From Cypionkella sp049896245 (GTDB lineage: Bacteria > Pseudomonadota > Alphaproteobacteria > Rhodobacterales > Rhodobacteraceae): DNA of 64,000 nt. The notes below the pieces were generated by a model. It searched no databases. It had not been told where the DNA came from and saw nothing but the letters and a program-made list of their open reading frames with translations. This document shows positions 1 to 6,477 of the stretch, one piece after another; the stretch's first letter is position 1; every line of letters begins with the position of its first letter. A program made the position numbers and the translations under genes. The stretch lies in NCBI RefSeq assembly GCF_049896245.1, contig NZ_JAFCTX010000007.1:1-64000 (forward strand). The letters are read 5' to 3'.

Positions 1-119
1 CTGCGACATTCTCGAAACCGGAAATGACTCCTGGCGCTTCAAACAGCGCAAGAAAATCAGCGCCCAAACTGATCAATATTGAACGCTGTTACCTGTTCAA
101 TATTCGACGCTGATTGACA
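1..119 (+). mobile_element. IS21-family insertion sequence, right end (partial)
   Basis: The window opens inside an insertion sequence. Two things mark it: the C-terminal codons of an IstB-like ATPase (2-82), and a terminus that reads TGTCAATCAGCGTCG on the minus strand from position 119. Just inside the tip, related AT-rich repeats occur twice (around 72-84 and 95-109, sharing TCAATATT), matching the multiple terminal repeats of IS21-type elements. The IS lies inside the tyrosine recombinase reading frame. The left end and transposase IstA would be outside the window. Family assignment rests on the IstB tail and the TGT terminus; no target duplication can be checked here. Confidence 0.75.
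2..82 (+). CDS. istB: IstB-like ATP-binding protein, C-terminal fragment
   Basis: Only the last 26 residues are visible, in frame from the window edge to a TGA at 80-82. They include the segment CDILETGNDSWRF, which resembles the C-terminal tail (C-H-I-L-E-T-G-N-D-S-x-R-F) of IstB proteins of the IS21 family. IstB is the AAA+ helper ATPase that stimulates transposition by the IstA transposase. The AAA+ core lies to the left of the window. The stop is about 37 bp before the IS terminus, as expected for the last gene of such an element. Confidence 0.7.
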   Translation, partial: CDILETGNDSWRFKQRKKISAQTDQY

Positions 120-641
120 GTTTATCATCGCTAAGCCAGATCGACTCGGCGCGGGCCGAACGGTAAAGTTTGCCGGGCCGTTCACAAGGGTTTGCCAGAA
201 CAAGCCCCCGGTCAGTTCCCCAAGCCATGATCGCGGCGAACGTGGAAAACGTGTAATCAGCTTGCCGCCGCGACTTGATCGCCAGCTTGTCACGCCATGC
301 AAGGAACTCGGCACGGGTGCGACGGTCGGGCAGGGCGGCAAGCGGGAAGTCGCCAAACTCAGCTTCAATCTGGCGAATTTGCCGAACGTAGTCTTTCCGC
401 GTCCGAGGCGCGAGATCGGTGAATTTTGGTGCTGCCTGATAGGCGTTCAAAACAGATTGAAGCGTTCCGCTTGGCTCTTTGACCTTTTGCGCAATGGCCT
501 CATTGAAGGCGGCTATAACTCAGGATCGCCGGGCTTGCCGGGCAGGCGGGGGCCGCCTTTCCATGCATAAAAATAGGTTACGGTTGAACCGTCCGCGAGT
601 CGCTTCGTAATCCGGTTGATACCCTTAAGCTGGACTCGCAT
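120..641 (-). pseudogene. int: Tyrosine recombinase (phage integrase), disrupted
   Basis: The N-terminal part reads from ATG at 641 (MRVQLKGINRITKRLADGS..., then WKGGPRLPGKPGDPE), a typical start of alphaproteobacterial phage-type integrases. The frame stops with TAG at 513-515, but the family sequence continues immediately in the next frame (IAAFNEAIAQKVKEPSGTLQ and a SAM-like core-binding domain with TRKDYVRQI), so a single-base loss near 517-519 has broken the gene. The second frame is cut at 120 by the IS21-family terminus, before the catalytic domain with its R..HxxR..Y residues. It was probably the integrase that placed the adjoining element at tRNA-Trp; it cannot now encode an active enzyme. 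Confidence 0.85.
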
Positions 642-822
642 GTTTGGCCTTCCACTTATCAAAGGGCGTTTCGAGATTCGAATCGGCCCCGTCGGCAAAG
701 ATAACCCGAATAGTTCCGTCAGGTGTCACTTCAACCGTTCTGATTGGCAGCCCGGCGGCTTGGGCGGCTTTCACCGCCCGCGCCACATCGGCTTGCTTAA
801 AGGTTGAAGGACGCCGGGTCAT
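625..822 (-). CDS. Small integrase-associated protein, hypothetical
   Basis: The product is 65 residues, beginning MTRRPSTFKQADVARAVKAA and containing VEVTPDGTIRVIFAD. Short proteins with this layout (an N-terminal helix containing ARAVKAAQ, then a beta segment with P-D-G-T-I-R) are commonly found directly upstream of phage-type integrase genes in alphaproteobacteria. That placement suggests a role in integration, excision or its regulation, but this is inference. Its 3' end overlaps the start of the integrase pseudogene by about 17 bp, so the two were probably co-transcribed and translationally coupled. It is intact although its partner is broken. Confidence 0.65.
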   Translation of the reverse strand: MTRRPSTFKQADVARAVKAAQAAGLPIRTVEVTPDGTIRVIFADGADSNLETPFDKWKAKHASPA

Positions 823-826
823 GGTT

Positions 827-1156
827 TTAGAACGCGCCGTTCAAGCGCACGTTGACGCTGCCCGACGGATTGCCAACGTCTTCGATTGCCACGCCGATCT
901 TGGTATTGCCCGAAGACGTGCTGGTGATCAGCTTGGCGGTGTCGTCCCAGTAGCACGCCGCGCCAATGGCGAAGACGTTTGTGGAAACCTTCGGCAGATC
1001 GAAGACGCCTTTGGTTACGACGTCCACGTCGGCCCCTGATTCAGCGTCACCAGAGGCGACTCCGAAGATCAGGCCAGATTTGACGCCGCCGCCGCTGGTG
1101 ACGGCGTAAGGCGCGGGAATAGTCAGGTTCTCGCCTGCCTGCACATAGTTCTTCAT
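827..1156 (-). CDS. DUF2190 family capsid cement/decoration-like protein
   Basis: The product is about 109 residues starting MKNYVQAGENLTIPAPYAV, with FAIGAACYWDDTAKLIT in the middle and ending VNVRLNGAF. This matches the DUF2190 family, small beta-rich phage proteins usually encoded between the capsid protease and the major capsid protein and thought to stabilise capsids. The internal ATG at 1156 is preferred over the upstream one at 1225 because AAGGAA lies 6-12 bp before it and family members begin here. No neighbouring portal, protease or major capsid gene remains, so this looks like a leftover of a structural module. It is followed almost directly by the 65-residue protein gene. Confidence 0.75.
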   Translation of the reverse strand: MKNYVQAGENLTIPAPYAVTSGGGVKSGLIFGVASGDAESGADVDVVTKGVFDLPKVSTNVFAIGAACYWDDTAKLITSTSSGNTKIGVAIEDVGNPSGSVNVRLNGAF

Positions 1157-1205
1157 GGTCAGATTCCTTTCGAGGTTCTGAAGACAATGGTGATCGCTTC
1201 CAAGG

Positions 1206-1508
1206 CTAGTTCCTCTCAGTAACAACGGAAAAATCGGGAAAAATGGGAATCTCGATTTTCAATTTCATGTGGGGGCGTGAAAAGCCGGGGCTCCGCGTCC
1301 CCCCATCGCAAGGGCGGGGGTAGGACCCGCTTGTTCCCGTTCTTCCCTTTGTTCCCCAGCTATCCCCTGTCGGGGCATGGAGGGCCGACAGACCGACAGT
1401 CCTTAAGGACTCTGTCGGTGTCGGTCGGCCTACACCCACCTTTTGCCGATGCCGACAGATGCCGACTGTCGGCCTTTTGTCGGTGTCGGTCGGCCTGTCG
1501 GGCTTCAT
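1206..1508 (-). CDS. Possible coupled ORF, hypothetical
   Basis: This 100-codon frame starts with an ATG that overlaps the stop of the primase/helicase gene as ATGA, a common arrangement for translational coupling. The N-terminal half is translated from the GTCGG repeat cluster and is rich in R, P, T and G. The last 20 residues (MKLKIEIPIFPDFSVV...) look more protein-like. No family is recognised. Since the repeats may have a DNA-level role, the frame may be fortuitous. Confidence 0.25.
   Translation of the reverse strand: MKPDRPTDTDKRPTVGICRHRQKVGVGRPTPTESLRTVGLSALHAPTGDSWGTKGRTGTSGSYPRPCDGGTRSPGFSRPHMKLKIEIPIFPDFSVVTERN
1386..1499. repeat. GTCGG/CCGAC iteron-like repeat cluster
   Basis: About twelve copies of the pentamer GTCGG or its complement fall in about 115 bp. 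A 19-bp unit, TGTCGGTGTCGGTCGGCCT, is repeated exactly at 1413-1431 and 1478-1496. Inverted copies (CCGACAGACCGACAG near 1386; CCGAC...GTCGG near 1452-1473) sit between and before them. The cluster begins just past the 3' end of the replication gene. It could be a replication origin of the element, a protein-binding array or a terminator region; the first is suggested by position next to the primase-helicase. Confidence 0.7.
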
Positions 1509-3532
1509 TGCTGTCCCCCTTCGTCGGGGAAGTCATCGGTATCGCTGCCCGTCGCGCCGTAGGGCGTTTCCTTCAGGGAATAGAAGCCGTCGCCAAACTC
1601 GATCAATTCCCGCTGCAACAGGTCGCGGACAGCACGCTTGAACGTGTCGCGCCGGGACTCCCACTTCTCAGATTGCGACACGTTCCGCCCGTTCACACAG
1701 GCTTCGCGCCAAGCCTCTTCGGCAACGGGCTTGCCGTCCGGGGAAAGATGGCGAAGGTGGGCATAGGCCGCCGATGCCGCCGGGGACAGTTTGTCGGCCT
1801 TGCGGGGCAGGTCAGAAGCGTCGGCCTCTTGGCAGACAGCCGTGGTGATCGGATCGCCATCTTCATCGGTGCCCAAGCGGCGGGTGGCAATGGTAAAGGC
1901 GAAGTCCTGTTCCGTCGTGCCATTGCGGTTCTTGGAAGGCTTGAAGGCCACCACGTCGGCTTCGCGCTTCAGGTAAAGCGACACGTCCAAGGCCCCATTC
2001 AAGAGGCTATGACCACGGGGCAGCCCGTCGCCTGCCTTAGTGTCATGGTGGATCAGGACCACGGCAGCGCCCCAGCGGGCCAGCGAACGGGCCGCCGCGA
2101 CGACTTGCCCCATGCCTTCGGCGCTGTTCTCTTCCAGACCGGGGAAGGCGACGGCAAGGGTATCAATGAAGATCAGCGCCGGGCGACGGGCCTTCACTTC
2201 GGCGCGAAGGGCTTTCAACTGGCCCTTGTCCGAAAGAAGATCAGACACGCCCGCGACAAGCTGGAAAGCGTTGGCTTCGCCATGATCGCCGCGAAGGGCT
2301 GACAGCCGCGCCCGCATCCCATGCCCGTCTTCAGCCGCGATATACAACACGCCGCCTTGCCGAGTCCGCCGTCCGAAGACTTCCGCGCCTTGCGCTACGG
2401 CATAGCCCAGACGCGGGGCCAAGAGGCTCTTCCCTGCCCCCGGTGCCCCGATGATCGCGGCAACGTCGCCTTCAGCCAAAAGGCCCTTGATCACATAAGG
2501 ACGGGCGGGCAGCGTGGCACATTCTGCCGGAGTCAGGAAAGTCAGGCCGCCAGATTTCGGGGCCGCTTGTTCATCCTCTTCCCGCCCGCCGACTAGGGCT
2601 GCAATCTCGGCTTCCTCTTCAGCCGTCGGAATCAGATCGAAGTCGGACAGCCAAAGCAGATGGGTCACAGTCGTGTCCCGCCAGCCGTGCCGCTCTGCCT
2701 CATGGATGATTGCCCAGCCCGTCACGCCGCCGTCGGCATGCAAGGAGTCCCAAGCCGCATCGGTGGCGGTTTCGTCATAGCCCGGCCATTGGCGCGACCA
2801 GCCTTGCCATGCTTCGCGCCCATCTTCGCCGCCTTCGGTTTCGGCGTGCAGAGCCATGCCGATGCCAAGCCATGCGTCACGGCTGGCATAGGTGTCGCCA
2901 TCATTGGGCAAGGCCATCAAGGCCGCGCGCATGACGTGGAACGGCAGCCCGGTCGGTTCGCCGTGGCCGGCTTCCTTGGCCTTCAGGCGCGGCTTCAGGG
3001 CATCAGGCCAAGGCGGCAGATCATCGGTCAAAGAGCCGGACACAAGGCGGTAAGCGCCGCCCGCATGGGTCGCGCCGGGGGCCGCCACATAGCCGCCAGC
3101 GCCCCGCACGTCCACGCCGGGCGGCAATCTCGCCGCGCTGTTGCCCATGCCTTCAGGCCAGCGAAAATAGGCGTGAAGGCTGCCGCCGGGTGATTGCACC
3201 ATGACAGGCGACAGGGTTTCAGGATCGAGTCCCATAGCCCGAAGGCCCGCAAATCCGTCTTTGCCATGCTTAAGGTCAATATCCACCACGGCAAAACCCG
3301 TGCGCGGCCCCATCGGGACGCCCGGCATGGCTTCAGGCCACTTCGCCCACCAGCGACGGATTTGTGCCGCGTCGGTCGTGGCCCGGTTCTGCCAATCCGT
3401 GATGCACGGAACCTTTTCGGATTTGCCTTTGCGCTTGACCAGATGAAAGGGGAAGGCCGGGATTTCAGCCTTGGCCAGATCACGGGCGGCTTGCAAGTTT
3501 TGGGGTATTTTGATACCGTTTTGAAGCGACAT
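1505..3532 (-). CDS. Primase-polymerase / RepA-like helicase fusion
   Basis: The 675-residue protein combines replication-initiation functions of a mobile element. Residues about 25-170 match the bifunctional primase/polymerase (PrimPol) domain: metal-binding acidic pair in AVVDIDLKHG (D84, D86) and SPGGSLHAYF with H120. Residues about 200-285 look like a PriCT-type linker domain (DAWLGIGMALHAE, GYDE..W.S). The C-terminal part is a RecA-fold helicase like plasmid RepA: Walker A GAPGAGKS at 362-369, Walker B ALIFIDTLA near 455, and LIHHDTKAG further on. It would prime and unwind the element's own DNA. Downstream lies the GTCGG repeat cluster. The start ATG at 3532 is the first in frame; the gene appears intact. 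Confidence 0.85.
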   Translation of the reverse strand: MSLQNGIKIPQNLQAARDLAKAEIPAFPFHLVKRKGKSEKVPCITDWQNRATTDAAQIRRWWAKWPEAMPGVPMGPRTGFAVVDIDLKHGKDGFAGLRAMGLDPETLSPVMVQSPGGSLHAYFRWPEGMGNSAARLPPGVDVRGAGGYVAAPGATHAGGAYRLVSGSLTDDLPPWPDALKPRLKAKEAGHGEPTGLPFHVMRAALMALPNDGDTYASRDAWLGIGMALHAETEGGEDGREAWQGWSRQWPGYDETATDAAWDSLHADGGVTGWAIIHEAERHGWRDTTVTHLLWLSDFDLIPTAEEEAEIAALVGGREEDEQAAPKSGGLTFLTPAECATLPARPYVIKGLLAEGDVAAIIGAPGAGKSLLAPRLGYAVAQGAEVFGRRTRQGGVLYIAAEDGHGMRARLSALRGDHGEANAFQLVAGVSDLLSDKGQLKALRAEVKARRPALIFIDTLAVAFPGLEENSAEGMGQVVAAARSLARWGAAVVLIHHDTKAGDGLPRGHSLLNGALDVSLYLKREADVVAFKPSKNRNGTTEQDFAFTIATRRLGTDEDGDPITTAVCQEADASDLPRKADKLSPAASAAYAHLRHLSPDGKPVAEEAWREACVNGRNVSQSEKWESRRDTFKRAVRDLLQRELIEFGDGFYSLKETPYGATGSDTDDFPDEGGQQ

Positions 3533-3706
3533 TGCTTGTTCCTATGTCGTGCATTGTTTCGCCCCCGGTGTTTGGTCGCGCCGGGGGCTTTTCTATTGAA
3601 GAGGGGTTTTTCAGTTGGCGTTTCGGGTGTAACCCATTGAAACTTCAAAGACTGTTTTTGCCCCGGTTGGATAAAAGATTGTTATTTTTCAACGGAACAA
3701 CCCGGA
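3533..3706. other. Intergenic end of the integrative element
   Basis: These 174 bp separate the start of the primase gene from the tRNA-Trp fragment. The part next to the tRNA fragment (about 3650-3700) is AT-rich compared with its surroundings, as expected for integrase arm-binding sites. The leftward promoter of the primase gene should also lie here. I see no convincing gene or clear promoter. Confidence 0.4.
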
Positions 3707-3751
3707 CTCCAAAACCGAGGGTCGTGGGTTCGAGTCCCCCAACTCCTGCCA
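3707..3751 (+). pseudogene. tRNA-Trp 3' half (attachment site copy)
   Basis: The sequence from CTCCAAA (anticodon loop with anticodon CCA at 3709-3711) through ACCGA, the variable loop, GTGGG-TTCGAGT-CCCCC (T arm), acceptor strand AACTCCT, G and CCA matches the 3' half of a bacterial tRNA-Trp. No 5' half exists upstream: the bases before 3707 (CCCGGA) do not pair properly with ACCGA, and no AGGAGTT acceptor partner is found nearby. Similarity starts at the anticodon loop, a favoured crossover point of tyrosine recombinases. It is therefore read as the att duplicate left at one end of an element whose insertion preserved the real tRNA gene elsewhere. Confidence 0.8.
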
Positions 3752-3868
3752 GGTCTGTTTTCCTGATAATATTCGCGTTGATCGGGCTGCTGGGCCTGAT
3801 GGCCTCTGCGGCGCGGGCGGATAGCATGTTTCATGCAGGACAACTGGTCTGCGAGGGCAATCGGGCAT
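3752..3868 (+). other. Possible remnant of a secreted protein gene
   Basis: Directly after the tRNA fragment one frame reads FLIIFALIGLLGLMASAARA followed by DSMFHAG, which looks like a signal peptide with an A-R-A cleavage site. There is no ATG start or clear ribosome binding site, only a possible TTG at 3779. The frame then runs into the antisense strand of the next gene. It may be a truncated gene or chance. Confidence 0.25.
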
Positions 3869-3870
3869 TG

Positions 3871-4098
3871 CTAGCGCCCCCGCACCGCACGGTCATCGGC
3901 ATATCGATACAGAAGTTCAGCAATTTTCTCATCTGTCATGCCTTTTGAAAGCGCATGAACAGCGGCCGTTAGAAAGCCACTACCTACATGCGCTGACTGT
4001 AAGCCGCCTGTCTCAGTCAGTTCGGTGAAAAGATCGTGCGCACGAGTGAAAGCGAATTGTTCGGCAGTGGAAGGCCCCGTTTCTTCGTCATCATTCAA
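3871..4098 (-). CDS. Conserved hypothetical protein, 75 aa
   Basis: The product is a small acidic protein (MNDDEETGPSTAEQFAFTRAHD...), probably all-helical, with no signal peptide, membrane segment or recognisable catalytic motif. The frame begins with TTG at 4098, supported by GGAGAGGA about 8 bp upstream on the minus strand. The composition is that of a real cytoplasmic protein. It lies between the tRNA-Trp fragment and msrB, on the opposite strand to msrBA and separated from it by about 240 bp that must hold both promoters. Function unknown. Confidence 0.55.
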   Translation of the reverse strand: MNDDEETGPSTAEQFAFTRAHDLFTELTETGGLQSAHVGSGFLTAAVHALSKGMTDEKIAELLYRYADDRAVRGR

Positions 4099-4339
4099 GT
4101 TAATTGTCCTCTCCTACTATGTTGTGCCGCCTCATTTTTTGTTAGCGACATAATATTCCCCTCTGCCATTAACTACAAACCCCTCCCGGATGGCAAATCG
4201 CGGCAGTGTGTTTCAGCGGGTGGAGGAGAACTGGTAGCTTTGTTTCAACCCCACACATTCGCGCCATCGGGCACAGCCTTGGGCTGGTAATCGGGCGTGT
4301 TTGGCCCATATTCCTAAGCCTACGACAAAGGAGGCCCCC

Positions 4340-4789
4340 ATGACGACGTATCAGAAATCCGCTGACCGTATTGCCGCCCTGACGCCAGAGCAGTTTCGGG
4401 TCACGCAGAAGAGTGGCACCGAGCGGCCGGGGACGGGGGAGTATCTCGATAACCATGAGCCGGGGATTTATGTCGATATCGTTTCCGGCGAGCCGTTGTT
4501 TGCTTCATCCGACAAGTTTGAAAGCGGCTGCGGCTGGCCCAGTTTCACCAAGCCGATTGAGCTTGCACATGTGGCAGAGTTGCGCGATGGCAGTTTGGGC
4601 ATGATGCGGATCGAGGTGCGCTCGGCCCATGGCGACAGCCATTTGGGGCATGTGTTTCCGGATGGACCGCGCGACCGGGGCGGTTTGCGCTATTGTATCA
4701 ACTCGGCCAGCCTGCGGTTTGTGCATCGTGATGCGATGGTGGCCGAAGGCTATGGCGATTACATCAATCAAGTGGAGGATGTGAAATGA
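4340..4789 (+). CDS. msrB: Peptide methionine-(R)-S-oxide reductase MsrB
   Basis: MsrB reduces the R-epimer of oxidised methionine in proteins with thioredoxin as electron donor. The 149-residue protein shows SGCGWPSF (62-69), HLGHVF (101-106) and the catalytic site RYCINSASL with C119. The two CxxC pairs that bind zinc in many MsrB proteins are absent: the equivalent stretches read GIYVDIVSGEPLF and RSAHGDSHLGH. This is therefore a zinc-free form. Start at 4340 is chosen because AAAGGAGG lies 6-13 bp upstream. The stop overlaps the msrA start (ATGA), so both repair enzymes are made from one message. Confidence 0.93.
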   Translation: MTTYQKSADRIAALTPEQFRVTQKSGTERPGTGEYLDNHEPGIYVDIVSGEPLFASSDKFESGCGWPSFTKPIELAHVAELRDGSLGMMRIEVRSAHGDSHLGHVFPDGPRDRGGLRYCINSASLRFVHRDAMVAEGYGDYINQVEDVK

Positions 4790-5292
4790 CACAGGAAACC
4801 GCAATTCTGGCAGGCGGCTGCTTTTGGGGCATGCAGGATCTGATCCGCAAGCGGCCCGGTGTGATCGCGACGCGGGTCGGCTATACGGGCGGTGACGTGG
4901 CGAATGCGACCTATCGCAACCATGGCTCTCATGCTGAGGGCATTGCGGTTGATTTTGATCCGGCGGTGATCAGCTACCGCGAACTTCTGGAGTTTTTCTT
5001 CCAGATCCACGACCCCTCTACGCCGGACCGCCAAGGCAATGATCGCGGGCCGTCTTATCGCTCGGGCATCTATTATACGTCCGAGGCGCAGAAAGACGTG
5101 GCACTGGATACGATTGCGGATGTAAATGCCAGCGGGTTGTGGCCGGGCAGGGTGGTGACGGAACTCGCCGCTGCCGGGCCGTTCTGGTTGGCGGAGCCGG
5201 AGCATCAGGATTATCTGGAACGGTTGCCGACGGGCTATACTTGCCACTTCATCCGGCCAAACTGGCGCCTGCCGCGTAGAGCGGCTGAATAA
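4786..5292 (+). CDS. msrA: Peptide methionine-(S)-S-oxide reductase MsrA
   Basis: MsrA repairs the S-epimer of methionine sulfoxide and complements the adjacent MsrB. The 168-residue protein has the catalytic GCFWG motif with nucleophile C12, the following GVIATRVGYTGG, and YRSGIYYTSEAQ typical of the family. Length is in the usual range for the short form. Its ATG overlaps the msrB stop by four bases, indicating translational coupling. About 130 bp separate it from secE. An msrBA pair here is an addition relative to the bare tRNA-Trp/secE junction expected in relatives. Confidence 0.93.
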   Translation: MTQETAILAGGCFWGMQDLIRKRPGVIATRVGYTGGDVANATYRNHGSHAEGIAVDFDPAVISYRELLEFFFQIHDPSTPDRQGNDRGPSYRSGIYYTSEAQKDVALDTIADVNASGLWPGRVVTELAAAGPFWLAEPEHQDYLERLPTGYTCHFIRPNWRLPRRAAE

Positions 5293-5422
5293 GGCGGGTG
5301 CCGCGTAGGGCTGCGGAGTAACACTCGGCCACCCATCGCAGGCCTATAAGGCTTGCCGCTTGAAATCCCGGCGCGATGCGCGTATCTCGCCGGGAACCTC
5401 TTAGAAAGCGCGGAATCCGAAA

Positions 5423-5617
5423 ATGGCAACGATCAATCCCGTCCAGTTCATGCAGCAGGTCCGCGCCGAGGTGGCCAAGGTGGCTTGGCCGTCGCGCCGC
5501 GAGGTGATGCTGACCACCGTGATGGTGTTCATCATGGCAGCGCTGACCGCGACGTTCTTCAGTCTGGTGGATTATGTGATCCGGCTGGGCCTGACGATGA
5601 TCGTCACCGGGTTCTGA
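5423..5617 (+). CDS. secE: Preprotein translocase subunit SecE
   Basis: This is the short, single-membrane-span SecE of alphaproteobacteria (64 residues). The amphipathic N-terminal helix VRAEVAKVAWPSRREVMLTT contains the conserved K-V-x-W-P-S-R-x-E signature, followed by one transmembrane segment (about 28-60). SecE clamps the SecY channel in the inner membrane; secY itself is at 41217. It is followed by nusG after a 220-bp gap that contains a terminator-like hairpin, so coupling to nusG may be partial. Confidence 0.93.
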   Translation: MATINPVQFMQQVRAEVAKVAWPSRREVMLTTVMVFIMAALTATFFSLVDYVIRLGLTMIVTGF

Positions 5618-5662
5618 ACTGAACCGATCAGGCCAAATCTGGCCGATCATCGGCGAATTTCC

Positions 5663-5691
5663 TTGAATTAAGCGGTCTGGGGCGGTATCCC
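5663..5691 (+). promoter_or_regulatory. Candidate promoter upstream of nusG
   Basis: TTGAAT at 5663-5668 and TATCCC at 5686-5691 are separated by 17 bp. It lies just before the hairpin at 5713-5745, so a transcript starting here would meet the hairpin within the leader. The -10 match is weak (three of six). Confidence 0.35.
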
Positions 5692-5712
5692 GCCCTAATC
5701 CAAAGGACAAAG

Positions 5713-5745
5713 GCGCGCAGCGATTCGGGTTGCGCGCTGTTTTTT
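5713..5745 (+). terminator. Terminator/attenuator between secE and nusG
   Basis: GCGCGCA (5713-5719) pairs with TGCGCGC (5731-5737), and the stem is followed by TGTTTTTT. This is a good Rho-independent terminator shape located in the middle of what is usually a secE-nusG operon, about 94 bp before the nusG start. Confidence 0.75.
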
Positions 5746-5838
5746 GTTCGGGGCTCAAGATGGGCAAGGCGGATTAACCGCTTGAAAATACAGAACATTC
5801 GGGCGCAGAGGCACTCGGGCAGACAAGGTGGAAGTGGC

Positions 5839-6372
5839 ATGGCCAAGCGTTGGTATTCGGTAAGCGTTCTCTCGAACTTCGAGAAGAAAGTTGCCGAGCA
5901 GATCAGAACGGCCGTGGTGGAAGCCAACTTGGGCGAGGAAATCGACGAAGTTTTGGTGCCGACCGAAGAAGTCATCGAAGTGCGCCGTGGCAAGAAAGTG
6001 ACCTCTGAGCGTCGCTTCATGCCGGGCTATGTTTTGGTGCGGATGGAAATGTCGAGCCAAGGCTATCATCTGATCAGCTCGATCAATCGCGTCACCGGGT
6101 TCTTGGGGCCGCAAGGCAAGCCGATGCCGATGCGCGATGCTGAAGTGAACCTGATCATGAACCGTGTCGAAGAAGGTCTGGAAGCGCCGCGCAACCTGAT
6201 CCGGTTTGAGACTGGTGAGAAGGTCAAAGTTACCGACGGCCCGTTCGAGGGCTTCGACGGCATGGTTGAGGACGTCGATGAGGCGCACAGCCGCCTGAAG
6301 GTGTCGGTGTCGATCTTTGGTCGCGCCACCCCGGTGGAATTGGAATTCACTCAGGTGTCGAAAAACATTTGA
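5839..6372 (+). CDS. nusG: Transcription termination/antitermination factor NusG
   Basis: NusG binds the RNA polymerase clamp and links transcription to Rho or the ribosome. The 177-residue protein starts MAKRWYSVSVLSNFEKKVAE (NGN domain), shows MPGYVLVRM, and ends in a KOW domain with KVKVTDGPFEGFDGMVEDVD. An upstream in-frame ATG exists at 5782, but family members begin at MAKRWY, and this start has GGTGGAAG just ahead. The terminator-like hairpin in its leader suggests separate control from secE. Confidence 0.95.
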   Translation: MAKRWYSVSVLSNFEKKVAEQIRTAVVEANLGEEIDEVLVPTEEVIEVRRGKKVTSERRFMPGYVLVRMEMSSQGYHLISSINRVTGFLGPQGKPMPMRDAEVNLIMNRVEEGLEAPRNLIRFETGEKVKVTDGPFEGFDGMVEDVDEAHSRLKVSVSIFGRATPVELEFTQVSKNI

Positions 6373-6477
6373 GTGCATCGCGTGGGAGGGACGCGCGACC
6401 CGCAAGGGTGTGACAACCCGAACCACTAAACCGCAGCGCTTAATACCGAGCGTTCGCAGTGATAAAGGAGAGGCCAC

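Larger units (their letters stand above)
120..3751 (-). mobile_element. Remnant integrative element at tRNA-Trp
   Basis: This stretch holds a wrecked integrase, a small integrase-associated protein, a DUF2190 capsid-type protein and a primase-polymerase/helicase. All are on the minus strand, and the stretch ends at a displaced 3' half of tRNA-Trp (3707-3751). The set resembles a phage satellite or a heavily deleted prophage. In related bacteria tRNA-Trp is followed closely by secE, so the element has been inserted between the tRNA gene and the secE-nusG region. The other junction, with the intact tRNA-Trp, is expected to the left of the window. The limits are inferred from the tRNA fragment and the gene content. 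Confidence 0.7.

Noticed and set aside
1277..2302. Long plus-strand frame (341 codons) antisense to the primase gene
   Set aside because: It is the mirror frame of a high-GC gene with clear PrimPol and helicase motifs on the other strand; its own protein has no recognisable domain.
3532..3948. 138-codon plus-strand frame through the tRNA fragment
   Set aside because: Crosses the tRNA-Trp 3' half and the att region, so it cannot be one gene; only the signal-peptide-like part is mentioned separately.
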